Below, piece by piece: positions 50,054 to 59,669 of a DNA stretch of 64,000 nt. The DNA comes from Sulfurimonas sp. (GTDB lineage Bacteria > Campylobacterota > Campylobacteria > Campylobacterales > Sulfurimonadaceae): assembly GCF_019429335.1 (NCBI RefSeq), contig NZ_JAHYJB010000008.1:1-64000 (forward strand). Direction: 5' to 3'. The translations under genes were made by a program, and so were the position numbers. Numbering within the stretch: position 1 is the stretch's first letter; each line of letters opens with the position of its first letter. The notes under the pieces are model-generated. The model did no database searches, had not been told where the DNA came from, and saw only the letters and a list, made by a program, of their open reading frames with translations.

Positions 50054-52628
50054 GATGACTGCCCACTTCTATTGTAAATTTTGCCCCGTTTTGAATATTT
50101 TGAGCGTATATTCTGCCTCTATAGTGCTGCTCAATAATATTCTTTGACATGTGAAGACCCAGTCCCGTACCGTTTTTATCAAATTTTGTAGAGAAGTATG
50201 GATCAAAGATTTTATCTATAATCTCCTCATCTATACCGCCTGCATTATCGCTTATCTCCATAACCGCCAAATTGCCTCTGTCATAACTTTTTATAACTAT
50301 CTGTGCATCTTTTGTACCATTCTCCACAAACTGCTCTTTTGCGTTATTTATGATATTTAAAACGACCTGAACAAACTCGTTTTTAAAAAGCATAACCCTG
50401 TTCTCAGATGTCAGCTCCAGACAGAGGTCTATGTTTTCCAAAGCAAGGCTCTCTTCTAAAAGCCAATACGCCTGCATGGCTGGATTATTCAGAGTAAACT
50501 CCTCCTGATGCTTATTAGGTCTGTAAAAATCGCTAAAGTCAGAGACGATGCGGCTCAAATTTTGAGTGTAGAGTCCTATTTTTTTGAGCTTCTCATCAAA
50601 AAACTTTAAAAATGCTTCTCTTCCTTTTTTCTCGCATAGATTGTACTCTTCAAGCTCCAAAGCCATTATCATTGATATATGGAGTGTGGATATCGAACTT
50701 AAGGGCTGCTTCCACTGATGCGCTATCATGCTTACCATCTCGCCCATCTGAGCAAGACGCGATTTGTGCAGAAGATAGGTATCTTTTTGCTGCATCTCGC
50801 TGACAGCTTCGGCAATCTTTATTTCAAGTGTGCTGTTTAACTCAAGGAGTTTATTCTTAAGCTCTTCAAGTTCGATATTTTTTTTCCTTAAAATGTTTTG
50901 TTTATAAAAGAATATAAAGATTATCAATAGCGCCGAAAAAATCATCTCGTACAGATATTCAAACTTTACGTTTTTAACATAGTTTATAGAGACGCGCTTG
51001 TTAAAAAATGTATGGATATCCGAATGCTCTACATTTTTTGAAAATTTTTCAAAAATATTGTACAGAATTTCATCGTCATCCCTTACTCCAAAGCTGATAC
51101 CTACCTTCTCATCAAACTGCCCTGAAATTTTGAGATTTGCGTTTGAGATATTTTTAAAAGCGTATGCAGTAAGTGTCAAACTGTCTATGTATCCATAGTA
51201 TTTTCCACTCTTAACACCATTAAATCCATCTTTTATGGAGTCTACATATTTTAGTTTTATTCTGGGATGCTTCTCTTTTAAATTCTCGATAAAAGGGTTT
51301 CCTTTAATAACTGCAAACTCCATCTCCAAAAGACCGTCAATATCCACTATATAGTTTTCTGATTTCTTTGTAACTACTATCAGCGGCTCATGGTGATACG
51401 GAGTTGTTGTTTTTAGCCCTCTCTCCTCTTTGTAGTATTTTGCCGTTGGAAGCAGGTCACACTTTTTATCCCTAAGATTTTGCAGCGACTCTTCCCAGCT
51501 TTTTGTATCAACAAGTCTGTATGATACCTCCATGCTCTCTTTTGTCAAACTTAGTATATCAGCGCCTATTCCGACAAATCTATTATTTTCTACTGCACTA
51601 AGCGGAAGCAAATTCGCAACGGCGCAGATATTAATCTCTCCTCTTTGCCTGAGATACTCCTCCTCTTCTTTGGTTAAAAACTTCTCTTTTACGCTAAATA
51701 TGAGCCTATCCAAATCAACATCATTATCTACAAGTCCCATAACTCTGTATATATCTAGAATTCTCTCTATCTTGTTTTTTCTCACACTCCCCAGCGGCAC
51801 GCCGTTTGTAAAGGAGAGTTTTTTAAGCTCCTTTGCTTCATAAAGCAGTGCATCTTTTGTTTTGCCGGCAGAGTTATACTTTTTGTAGATAATCTCAACT
51901 GTTTCCTCAATATTTTCAAAAGCGTACTCCCACCCCTTTATGGATGCTTTTTTAAAACTATCTACTTTTTTTGGATTTTTGCGAACCTCTTCTTGTGAGG
52001 TAAAGAGTATGTCATCATAAAAGTCAAAACCTCTCTCTTTTGGGGAAAACGTTTTAAACTCTATCCCTCTCTTTGCTAACCCGTAAGGCTCATTTGAGAT
52101 ATATCCGGCGTAAAGGTCAACTCTTTTTTCAACAAGATTTTCAATGTCAAAAGTGTGCTTTTTGTAGTTGACACTCTCTTCGCCCAATTTTGCAGACTTT
52201 ATCATGGTATATATTGATGCCGTCTCAACAGCATCTTCGGTAATCATCGCGGTTTTGCCGATAAAATCTTTTACATCTTCTATGCCTGAGGATTTAAGTG
52301 CTATTAGAACAAGTGGCGAGCTTTGGAATGTCGCACTTAGCAGAGATATCTCTTTGCCCTGCGAGTAGTACCAAATCAGGCTTGAGCGCCCTATTCCATA
52401 AGTAGTTCTACCGTTTACTACATCATCTATAATATCTGTTTCACTGCTGAATTTTTTTATCTCTACATTAAAACCTGCATCTCTGTAAAAACCCTTCTCT
52501 TTTGCCATATAGTATCCGGCAAACTGAAACTGATCAAGCCACTGAAGCTGAAGGGAGACCCTATCTAAAGGTCTCTCTGCTGCATGAATATAAACGAAAA
52601 GGGACAAAAAAATCAGTATAAATCTCAT
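50043..52628 (-). CDS. Sensor histidine kinase with NMT1/THI5-like and SBP_bac_3-like sensor domains
   Basis: 'VSLQLQWLDQFQFAGYYMAKEKGFYRDAGFNVEIKKF', second SBP-like region, 'MVSMIAHQWKQPLSSIS' H-box, 'KNGTGLGLHMSKNIIEQHY' ATP-binding. Confidence 0.9.
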   Translation of the reverse strand: MRFILIFLSLFVYIHAAERPLDRVSLQLQWLDQFQFAGYYMAKEKGFYRDAGFNVEIKKFSSETDIIDDVVNGRTTYGIGRSSLIWYYSQGKEISLLSATFQSSPLVLIALKSSGIEDVKDFIGKTAMITEDAVETASIYTMIKSAKLGEESVNYKKHTFDIENLVEKRVDLYAGYISNEPYGLAKRGIEFKTFSPKERGFDFYDDILFTSQEEVRKNPKKVDSFKKASIKGWEYAFENIEETVEIIYKKYNSAGKTKDALLYEAKELKKLSFTNGVPLGSVRKNKIERILDIYRVMGLVDNDVDLDRLIFSVKEKFLTKEEEEYLRQRGEINICAVANLLPLSAVENNRFVGIGADILSLTKESMEVSYRLVDTKSWEESLQNLRDKKCDLLPTAKYYKEERGLKTTTPYHHEPLIVVTKKSENYIVDIDGLLEMEFAVIKGNPFIENLKEKHPRIKLKYVDSIKDGFNGVKSGKYYGYIDSLTLTAYAFKNISNANLKISGQFDEKVGISFGVRDDDEILYNIFEKFSKNVEHSDIHTFFNKRVSINYVKNVKFEYLYEMIFSALLIIFIFFYKQNILRKKNIELEELKNKLLELNSTLEIKIAEAVSEMQQKDTYLLHKSRLAQMGEMVSMIAHQWKQPLSSISTLHISMIMALELEEYNLCEKKGREAFLKFFDEKLKKIGLYTQNLSRIVSDFSDFYRPNKHQEEFTLNNPAMQAYWLLEESLALENIDLCLELTSENRVMLFKNEFVQVVLNIINNAKEQFVENGTKDAQIVIKSYDRGNLAVMEISDNAGGIDEEIIDKIFDPYFSTKFDKNGTGLGLHMSKNIIEQHYRGRIYAQNIQNGAKFTIEVGSHHEK

Positions 52629-52657
52629 AACACGACCAATTGCTTAAATGTGGTAAA

Positions 52658-53092
52658 TTATACCACAAGAGTCAAAAAGTAGTATCTTGCAACCCTTAAA
52701 GTTCCGGCTATTAAAAGAAACCAAATAAACTTAACCCTGACAAGACCTGCAACAAGTGTCAGCGGGTCGCCTATAATTGGCAGCCATGAGAGCAAAAGTG
52801 CATAGCACCCATATTTGTGTCCATATCTGTACGCTTTTGCTCCCATTTTTGATGAGAGAAGTTTTGTTTTTGTCTTTTCGTAAAGAAGATAGCCTAAAAA
52901 GTAGTTCAGGATTATTGCTAGAACATTGCCGCAAGAGGCATATATAAGCGCATCCGATTTTGACATGTCGTTTGAGATAGCCGCAACAAATGCTACCTCT
53001 GAACTAAATGGAAAGATTGTAGCCGCCAGAAATGCGGATAAAAAAAGTGCTAGTTCTGCGATTGTTGGTGCTTTATAAATGATTTTATATTT
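52658..53092 (-). CDS. YqaA/DedA-like membrane protein; upstream boundary is the maximal in-frame extent
   Basis: 'GCYALLLSWLPIIGDPLTLVAGLVRVKF'; frame continues upstream of the ATG at 52966 as ...AELALFLSAFLAATIFPFSSEVAFVAAISND. Confidence 0.7.
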   Translation of the reverse strand, partial: KYKIIYKAPTIAELALFLSAFLAATIFPFSSEVAFVAAISNDMSKSDALIYASCGNVLAIILNYFLGYLLYEKTKTKLLSSKMGAKAYRYGHKYGCYALLLSWLPIIGDPLTLVAGLVRVKFIWFLLIAGTLRVARYYFLTLVV

Positions 53093-53994
53093 TCAATAAC
53101 GCTCTGTATCAGTCTCTCTCTTGCCTCGACGCTTGTCCAGGCAATGTGCGGAGTTATATAGAGTCTCTCTCTGTTTATAACTGAGAGCAGCGGATGATTG
53201 CGCTCCATCGGCTCTTTTTTCAGCACGTCCAAACCGAAGTAAATCTCTCTCTCATCAACTATGCGTGCAACTGCCTCTTCATTGATAATTCCGCCGCGCC
53301 CGAGGTTTAAAACAATAGCCTCCTCTCTGCACATTAACAACCGTTCATATTCTAAAAGATTGAGAGTTTTATCGTTTAGCGGGGCATGAATGGAGATAAT
53401 ATGTGATGTTTTTAGAAGTTGCTCAAGTTCTACATGTAGAAAATCTTCTGAGTTGTTTTTCCCGCTTGTCGAGTAGTAACAAACCTCCGCTCCAAAAGCT
53501 TTTGCAATATTTGCAACACCTCGCCCGATAGTTCCCAATCCTATGATTCCCCATCTTTTTCCTTTTAGCTCAAAGAACGGCTTGGAGATATCCGTAAATA
53601 TTTCGCTTCTGGAGTATGAGCCGTTTTTAACATACTCATCATAATATCTCGAATGTCCCATAAGATAAAAAAGCATAGAAAATGTGTGCTGTATAACTGA
53701 ATCAGTTGAGTATCCTGATACATTTTTTACCTCGATGCCCATCTTTTTTGCGGCCTCCAAATCAACATTGTTCATGCCGGTTGCCGCAACGCATATAAGT
53801 TTGAGAGATGGAGTGTTTGCCATGTGCTCGGAGGTTACAACAACCTTGTTGGTAACCACAATAGTACTATGCGCAATCCTCTCCTGTGTCTGCTGGGGCG
53901 AAGTTGTTTGAAAAATATCAACGTCGCCAAGTTTGAAAAATCCGCCAAGAAGAGTTTCGCCAAAGGTAAGAGCATCAAGAATAACAATCTTCAA
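53050..53994 (-). CDS. D-2-hydroxyacid dehydrogenase
   Basis: 'WGIIGLGTIGRGVANIAKAFGAEVCYYS', 'VLNLGRGGIINEEAVARIVD', 'ITPHIAWTSVEAR'. Confidence 0.92.
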   Translation of the reverse strand: MKIVILDALTFGETLLGGFFKLGDVDIFQTTSPQQTQERIAHSTIVVTNKVVVTSEHMANTPSLKLICVAATGMNNVDLEAAKKMGIEVKNVSGYSTDSVIQHTFSMLFYLMGHSRYYDEYVKNGSYSRSEIFTDISKPFFELKGKRWGIIGLGTIGRGVANIAKAFGAEVCYYSTSGKNNSEDFLHVELEQLLKTSHIISIHAPLNDKTLNLLEYERLLMCREEAIVLNLGRGGIINEEAVARIVDEREIYFGLDVLKKEPMERNHPLLSVINRERLYITPHIAWTSVEARERLIQSVIENIKSFIKHQQSQN

Positions 53995-53995
53995 T

Positions 53996-55159
53996 TTAGA
54001 TATCCTTGATTTTTGTAATTAACTCTCTTGATTTCTCTAACGCTTTTTCAACCTCGTCAAAAACAAGCGCGACTGCAAGACGTCTCCCTTTGTGTGCCTC
54101 AGGTTTTGAAAATACGCGAACAAAACTGTTATCGCTGAATAGACTCTCATCTACGCTGATTGCCGGAGCGTAATTGTGAACTTCTGATTTAAACGCGGCA
54201 GATGCTCCCGGACCGTAGAATGTAAATCCAAGAGGAAGCCCTAAAACAGCACGCAAGTGGAGAGCAAATTCGCTTTGAGACTGAGTGATAAGCGTAACCA
54301 TTCCAGTATCATGCGGACGAGGTGAGACTTCCGAGAAGTAAACCTCATCGCCTTTTACAAACAGTTCAACCCCAAAAAGACCGCGCCCCCCAAGACCATC
54401 TGTGATAGCTTTAGCCATCTCTTGTGCACTTTTTTTCGCCACTTCGCTCATCTGCATCGGCTGCCATGAAAAAACATAATCGCCATCACGCTGTTCATGC
54501 CCTATCGGTTCGCAAAATAGAGTCTCTTTGCCGTTTCTGGCAGTTAGCATTGTTATCTCGTAGTCAAAGTCTATAAAAGCTTCAACTATCAGCTCGCTTG
54601 CATCACCTCTAGCCTCTTTTGCTATCTCCCATGAAGCGTCGATGTCATCTGCGCTTTTTGCCACGCTTTGACCATGCCCTGAGCTGCTCATAACAGGTTT
54701 TATAACACAAGGAAACCCCATGCGCTCTGCCGCTTCTTTAAGTTCATCTTTTGTCGTAACAAACTCATACTTGCCGGTTTTAAGTCCTAAAACCTCTGCC
54801 GCGAATGTACGGATATTTTTTCTGTTCATGGTCTTGCTAACAGCACTTGCGTTTGGTATAACGTTATACCCCTTATCTTCTGCCGCAAAAAGAGCATCTA
54901 TGCTGATAGCCTCAATCTCAGGCAAGATATAATCAGGTTTTTCGCGGTAAATAATCTCTAAAAGAGCGTTTTTATCCTGCATGTTTACAACATAACTTCT
55001 GTGTGCGACGTGATGGGCAGGAGCGTTTTGGTATCTGTCAACAGCTATAACTTCAAGACCAAGTCTTTGAGCTTCGATAGCCACTTCTTTGCCTAGCTCG
55101 CCTGAACCCAGAAGCATGATTTTTTTTGAATTTGATTTTAATGGAGCGCTAAATTGCAT
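53996..55159 (-). CDS. purT: Formate-dependent phosphoribosylglycinamide formyltransferase
   Basis: '[47 protein letters not shown]', '[19 protein letters not shown]'. Confidence 0.95.
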   Translation of the reverse strand: MQFSAPLKSNSKKIMLLGSGELGKEVAIEAQRLGLEVIAVDRYQNAPAHHVAHRSYVVNMQDKNALLEIIYREKPDYILPEIEAISIDALFAAEDKGYNVIPNASAVSKTMNRKNIRTFAAEVLGLKTGKYEFVTTKDELKEAAERMGFPCVIKPVMSSSGHGQSVAKSADDIDASWEIAKEARGDASELIVEAFIDFDYEITMLTARNGKETLFCEPIGHEQRDGDYVFSWQPMQMSEVAKKSAQEMAKAITDGLGGRGLFGVELFVKGDEVYFSEVSPRPHDTGMVTLITQSQSEFALHLRAVLGLPLGFTFYGPGASAAFKSEVHNYAPAISVDESLFSDNSFVRVFSKPEAHKGRRLAVALVFDEVEKALEKSRELITKIKDI

Positions 55160-55215
55160 GGGTATTCCTAATGAAAAATATTAGAAATATTATATCGTAA
55201 TGAATTGAATAAAGA

Positions 55216-55260
55216 AAATCTAGCCTACCAAGAAGCTAGATTTCATAGGAGGCTAGATTT
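55216..55260 (-). terminator. Hairpin terminator candidate downstream of flgE, with two mutually exclusive pairings
   Basis: aaatctagcct (55216-55226) pairs with aggctagattt (55250-55260, 11 bp) or its first 9 nt with gctagattt (55235-55243); T-rich on the minus strand afterwards. Confidence 0.6.
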
Positions 55261-55263
55261 AAC

Positions 55264-57441
55264 TTACTGTTTTAAACCTATAAGTGTTTGAAGAAGCTGG
55301 TCAGAAGTGGTAATCGTTTTACCGTTAGCCTGATAACCCCTTTGAATAATGATAAGCTGTGTAAGCGCACGTGACAAGTCAACGTTAGAAGCCTCAAGCG
55401 CAGCCGATTGCATAAATCCGCGTCCTGCAGTTGCAGCCGTTCCTATAATAGGATCTCCTGAGTTTGCAGTCTGAATATATACGTTTCCGCCCTCTGTTGA
55501 GAGCCCCTCGTTGTTCGTAAACTTAGCCATAGCAATCTGAGCTAATCCAAATGAACGGCCATTACTAAATGAACCGACTAAAGTACCGCTCTGGTCAATT
55601 CTGATACCGACCAAATCCCCGCCCGTAAAACCGTCTTGGCTTATTCCGGATGTTGATGAAGGTGAGTCAAAGCTTGTCATGCCGTCAAAACTGTTAGACG
55701 TTCCAAGCTTAATTGCAACCTGCTGATTTGCCGCTGAACCGTTGTTTGCGGTAAAAGAGACGTTTGGCGGATTGTATGTTGCCAGTGAGCCGTCACTGTT
55801 AAATCTAACAAAGCCCGTCTTTTCATTGTATGGCGCTACAGAGTCAATCGTTGCAGGCTCTGGAACACTTATTTTCATATTCCATGTACTTCCCGTTGAA
55901 GCGTCAACCGCAACTTTTCTAAACTGTGTTCTAAGCGTATGCTTTGAACCTAGTGAGTCAAATATATCGATACTTGCAGAGTGCGTTGCAGCGTTAAAGC
56001 TTTGTGAAAATGCTTTTCCCGTGCTTCCGGCAGGCAACGTCGCGTTAAGTGCTTCCATATTTCTAGTAAAGCGTGTATTCTCGCTTATTCCACCACCGAC
56101 AATGCTGTTTGCACTCATGCCGGTAATAGCGAGGTTGATATCGTAGTCGCCGTCTTGTGAACCGCCAGGATTTGAGAGCTCAAATTTACCCTGAGAATTT
56201 ACGATTATCTCTATGTTGTTTTCATTAAAAACCCCATCTAAATCGCCGTCGCCAACCGCTCTTGCCTGGTTTTCCAAAGCTTCACGAAGATCTGCTATAG
56301 AGGTAAACTTCTTATCGCCTCCAGCAACCGTAACCGCACCTGTCGGATCATACTGATATCTATAAGCGGTAGCAGCAGAGTCGCCTACGACAAAGCCACT
56401 GTTCGCATTGCCAACTGCGAATATTCTAACGTTGTGGGAAGCGTTTGTGTCAGAGTTGCCGTTTGTTAGCGTAATTTGCCCTGCTATTGGATCATATGTG
56501 GCAGTTATACCTGTTACCGATGTTTGTGCATTTATAGCAGAAACGTAACGAGCAGCATTCTCAGCCTGAGTTTCTAGCCCCGTACCGCCGCTTGTATTTA
56601 TCTGCTTTTGCGTACCGTTGTCCAACTCAAATGTGATATCAAGCTCAGCCGGCAGACCTGGACCGCCGCCTGCAGCAACTATGCCAGTTGCAGTCGTATT
56701 AGTTGGAATAAATGATGCCCAAATACCCTGTCCCGCCTGAAGATTGAACGCCTCTCCGGAGTCATTGAACATTACACCCATATCGCCGGAATCTATCGGA
56801 TTTCCGTTCTCATCCACAGACTGAAGTATCGGAAGAACCGTTCCTGTCGGATAGCTCTTTACCTCATACTCTGGTGAGTAAGTTTTTACCAATGGACCCG
56901 AGTTTAGGTTTGCCTTGATAACAACATTTTGCGTCGGAGATGCGGGAGTTGTAAGTCCCGGAGGAATGTTTATATTTGTAATGGGCGCCGTTGCGTCAAC
57001 AAAACCGGTCGCTCTGTCTCTTAACCATCCCTGAACAATAAATCCGTTATTGTCAACGAAATTTCCGCCTGCATCAAATTTAAAATCCCCTGAACGGCTA
57101 TACTTATAAGTATTTCCGCCATCAGGAGAGATTATAAAAAAGCCGTCACCTTGAATAGCAACGTCGGTATTTTTATCTGAATTTTGAATAGAACCCTGAG
57201 AGAATATACGCGTCATTGAACTAACAGTAGAACCAAGCCCTACCTGAACAGGGTTTTTACCGCCAAGCTCGCCTTGAGGGGCTGTAGCGATAGCCTGAGT
57301 TTGAGCTAAAAGGTCCGAAAAGTTGGCACGAGAATATTTAAAACCTATTGTATTAACGTTTGCAATATTGTTTGACTCTACGTCCATCGCGATTTGATGC
57401 GACTGAAGCCCGGATACGCCGGCAAAAAGTGATTTTAGCAT
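55264..57441 (-). CDS. flgE: Flagellar hook protein FlgE (long paralogue)
   Basis: 'MLKSLFAGVSGLQSHQIAMDVESNNIANVNTIGFKYSRANF', C-term 'NVDLSRALTQLIIIQRGYQANGKTITTSDQLLQTLIGLKQ'. Confidence 0.93.
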   Translation of the reverse strand: MLKSLFAGVSGLQSHQIAMDVESNNIANVNTIGFKYSRANFSDLLAQTQAIATAPQGELGGKNPVQVGLGSTVSSMTRIFSQGSIQNSDKNTDVAIQGDGFFIISPDGGNTYKYSRSGDFKFDAGGNFVDNNGFIVQGWLRDRATGFVDATAPITNINIPPGLTTPASPTQNVVIKANLNSGPLVKTYSPEYEVKSYPTGTVLPILQSVDENGNPIDSGDMGVMFNDSGEAFNLQAGQGIWASFIPTNTTATGIVAAGGGPGLPAELDITFELDNGTQKQINTSGGTGLETQAENAARYVSAINAQTSVTGITATYDPIAGQITLTNGNSDTNASHNVRIFAVGNANSGFVVGDSAATAYRYQYDPTGAVTVAGGDKKFTSIADLREALENQARAVGDGDLDGVFNENNIEIIVNSQGKFELSNPGGSQDGDYDINLAITGMSANSIVGGGISENTRFTRNMEALNATLPAGSTGKAFSQSFNAATHSASIDIFDSLGSKHTLRTQFRKVAVDASTGSTWNMKISVPEPATIDSVAPYNEKTGFVRFNSDGSLATYNPPNVSFTANNGSAANQQVAIKLGTSNSFDGMTSFDSPSSTSGISQDGFTGGDLVGIRIDQSGTLVGSFSNGRSFGLAQIAMAKFTNNEGLSTEGGNVYIQTANSGDPIIGTAATAGRGFMQSAALEASNVDLSRALTQLIIIQRGYQANGKTITTSDQLLQTLIGLKQ

Positions 57442-57472
57442 GTTAAATCCTTTGTTATTATTTGATAATATG

Positions 57473-57597
57473 CACTAAAACGAACGCGTTCGTTTTAGTG
57501 AGAGGGACTAAAGTCCCTTCTAACCCCCTTGCCATGGAGTATGCCATTGGTTAGCATACCTAAAAGCTACGAAAAAAGTTTTTCGAGAATCGCAAGG
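57473..57597. repeat. Intergenic three-hairpin repeat family E, copy 2 (with an extra internal hairpin)
   Basis: CACTAAAACG-aacgcgtt-CGTTTTAGTG; AGGGACT-aa-AGTCCCT; gtatgc/gcatac insert; CGAAAAA-ag-TTTTTCG. Confidence 0.9.
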
Positions 57598-57656
57598 TGT
57601 TTTATGCCATTGTTTGTAAAAGTGCATAAGCCTAATTATTATAAGTGAAAACATTT

Positions 57657-57673
57657 AGCATTTAATGTTCCAA
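57657..57673 (-). promoter_or_regulatory. Sigma-54-type promoter candidate upstream of flgE
   Basis: Minus strand TTGGAACATTAAATGCT: GG-N10-GC spacing; similar to the candidate upstream of fliK. Confidence 0.4.
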
Positions 57674-57678
57674 CTTTA

Positions 57679-58971
57679 TTATGCGTCCATCTCCAGAGCT
57701 TTTTTGAGCATCTGGTCTGCGGTTGTTATAGACTTTGAGTTGGCGTCATACGCTCTTTGCATTACGATTATCTCGGTCAATCCAACCTCCATTCTCACAT
57801 TTGAACCCTCTAGTTTATAGTTTGTAAGCTCGGTGCCTAGAATATTTTTGCCGTTTTCATCTTGAAAAAACATAGGTCTGCCACTATTGTTTGATTCCGT
57901 AAATCTAGCCCCGTTTACACGTTCAAGACCTCTGTCGTTCTGGAAGTGATAAACTGCAACCATACCTATTGAGCTCTGCATGCCGTTAGAAAAAGTTGCG
58001 ATTATCTGAGCATTTTTATTTATGTCATACCCGACAAGATCTCCAGTTTGCAACCCATCAGACGAGCTTGAACCGCTAAAAGGGTTGTTCATGGCAATTA
58101 GCCCGTCAAAACCAGTGCCTAAATCTAGACGGACTGTCGAGCCGTTATTGTTTATGGAAGAGAGCGTATTTGATGTCAATATACCGGACTCATCAAACGT
58201 TACAACTCCGGTTTGCGTATCATATACCGTTAGAGGAAGATAGGTAGTTTCACCGGTCTCTTTGTTATAAACCGTATCTACACTTGCACTTTGTGCAGTT
58301 GCTACCACATTCCACTGTGTTCCAGGGGAGACCTGCGGGTCAACTTTAGTAAATTCAAGTCTTATGCTGTTTATATTGCTCTGTGCATCAATCGCTTTTG
58401 CACTTATTACCCTTGTCTCATCATTAACGCTCAGGTTTCCGAAAAATCTCGCCTCTGTTGTAGGCTGAACAGGAAAAACCAAATCATCCGGAAAACGCAG
58501 TTTTTGCTGAGTAGTCACTGCGCCCAATTCTACTTCTGCAAGCTGCTGTGTCAATACTCCGTTATTAATATTGGCGCCCATTGTTCCTAAAACATAGTAG
58601 CCGTCATGCGTTACCAGATCTCTGTTTTTATCAAACGTAAAGCTTCCATCACGGGTATACATGGGCTTTCCTTCGCCTTGTACAGCGAACCAGCCGTCTC
58701 CTATAATGGCCAAGTCTGTACTCTTGTCTGCCAACTGATAAACACCCCTGTTTTCATCCATTACAACCGTACCGAGTCGTGTTCCGACACCAATGCCTGA
58801 GTTAAGTGATGACGTGGTGCTAATCATATTCTCAAAAAGAGATGAAAACTCCGTGCTGTAACCGCGAAAACCGATTGTGCTTATGTTTGATAAATTATCA
58901 GAAACTACGTCAATAGCGGTCTGATGCGCTTTTATTCCGTTTATTCCAGTGTAAAAAGCTTGGCTCATCAT
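57679..58971 (-). CDS. flgE: Flagellar hook protein FlgE-like (second paralogue, hook operon)
   Basis: 'MMSQAFYTGINGIKAHQTAIDVVSDNLSNISTIGFRGYSTEF', 'MQRAYDANSKSITTADQMLKKALEM'. Confidence 0.9.
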   Translation of the reverse strand: MMSQAFYTGINGIKAHQTAIDVVSDNLSNISTIGFRGYSTEFSSLFENMISTTSSLNSGIGVGTRLGTVVMDENRGVYQLADKSTDLAIIGDGWFAVQGEGKPMYTRDGSFTFDKNRDLVTHDGYYVLGTMGANINNGVLTQQLAEVELGAVTTQQKLRFPDDLVFPVQPTTEARFFGNLSVNDETRVISAKAIDAQSNINSIRLEFTKVDPQVSPGTQWNVVATAQSASVDTVYNKETGETTYLPLTVYDTQTGVVTFDESGILTSNTLSSINNNGSTVRLDLGTGFDGLIAMNNPFSGSSSSDGLQTGDLVGYDINKNAQIIATFSNGMQSSIGMVAVYHFQNDRGLERVNGARFTESNNSGRPMFFQDENGKNILGTELTNYKLEGSNVRMEVGLTEIIVMQRAYDANSKSITTADQMLKKALEMDA

Positions 58972-58981
58972 TTGATAATCC

Positions 58982-59647
58982 TTAGTAAACTTCTACTATT
59001 TGTGATAGTGGAACATAGTTTGAACCGACTTTGACAAATGTTTCGCCGTTTTCAAATCTTACTGATTCAATCGGATAAGCGCCGACTCTTGTCGTTAGCG
59101 CATCACCGTTTGGATTGGTATATGAAGCTGTTGAATAATATATTCCGCTATTAACTGCATTGCCGCTTGAGTCTGTTCCATCCCATGTAAACTGGTAAAC
59201 ACCCTTAGGGTTTGTTCCGACATCTAATGTTTTTAGAATATTTCCATTTACGTCCAGTATCTCAACATTTCCTCTCTCTATGTCATCTGGGAAATATATC
59301 TCAAAAGTTGTATCTGAACCTTCATCAAGCACTAGCGCATTGCTCCCAATATCAGCAGTTTTGCCGATTGCGGCTATTGTGCTAAACTGCTGCGAATTGC
59401 CAAGCGATGCAGCTAAATCTGAAAGCGCTTTGTTTGTGTTTTCTGATGCCTCTAGGGTTGCAAGCTGTGATGTCTGAGATAAAATCTTCTCGCTGTCCAT
59501 AGGCTCTGTCGGGTCTTGGTGCTGAAGCTCAACCAAAAGAAGCTTCATAAAATCATCTTTTCCGAGTATGTTTTTATTGTCAGTGTCTACCGTTTTAGCA
59601 TAGTCTGCGTTTGTTGCAGCATTTAAGCCTGTTGATGTGATTGCCAT
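58982..59647 (-). CDS. flgD: Flagellar hook assembly (cap) protein FlgD
   Basis: 'LGKDDFMKLLLVELQHQDPTEPMDSEKILSQTSQLATLE' and FlnYxx/Tudor-like C-terminal region. Confidence 0.93.
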   Translation of the reverse strand: MAITSTGLNAATNADYAKTVDTDNKNILGKDDFMKLLLVELQHQDPTEPMDSEKILSQTSQLATLEASENTNKALSDLAASLGNSQQFSTIAAIGKTADIGSNALVLDEGSDTTFEIYFPDDIERGNVEILDVNGNILKTLDVGTNPKGVYQFTWDGTDSSGNAVNSGIYYSTASYTNPNGDALTTRVGAYPIESVRFENGETFVKVGSNYVPLSQIVEVY

Positions 59648-59669
59648 TGTGGTTTTTCCTTTTCCATAT

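Noticed and set aside
57585-57610. Sigma-54 box GCAAGGTGTTTTATGCCA upstream of flgE
   Set aside because: GG to GC spacing is too long compared with the required 10 nt; the 57657-57673 candidate fits better.
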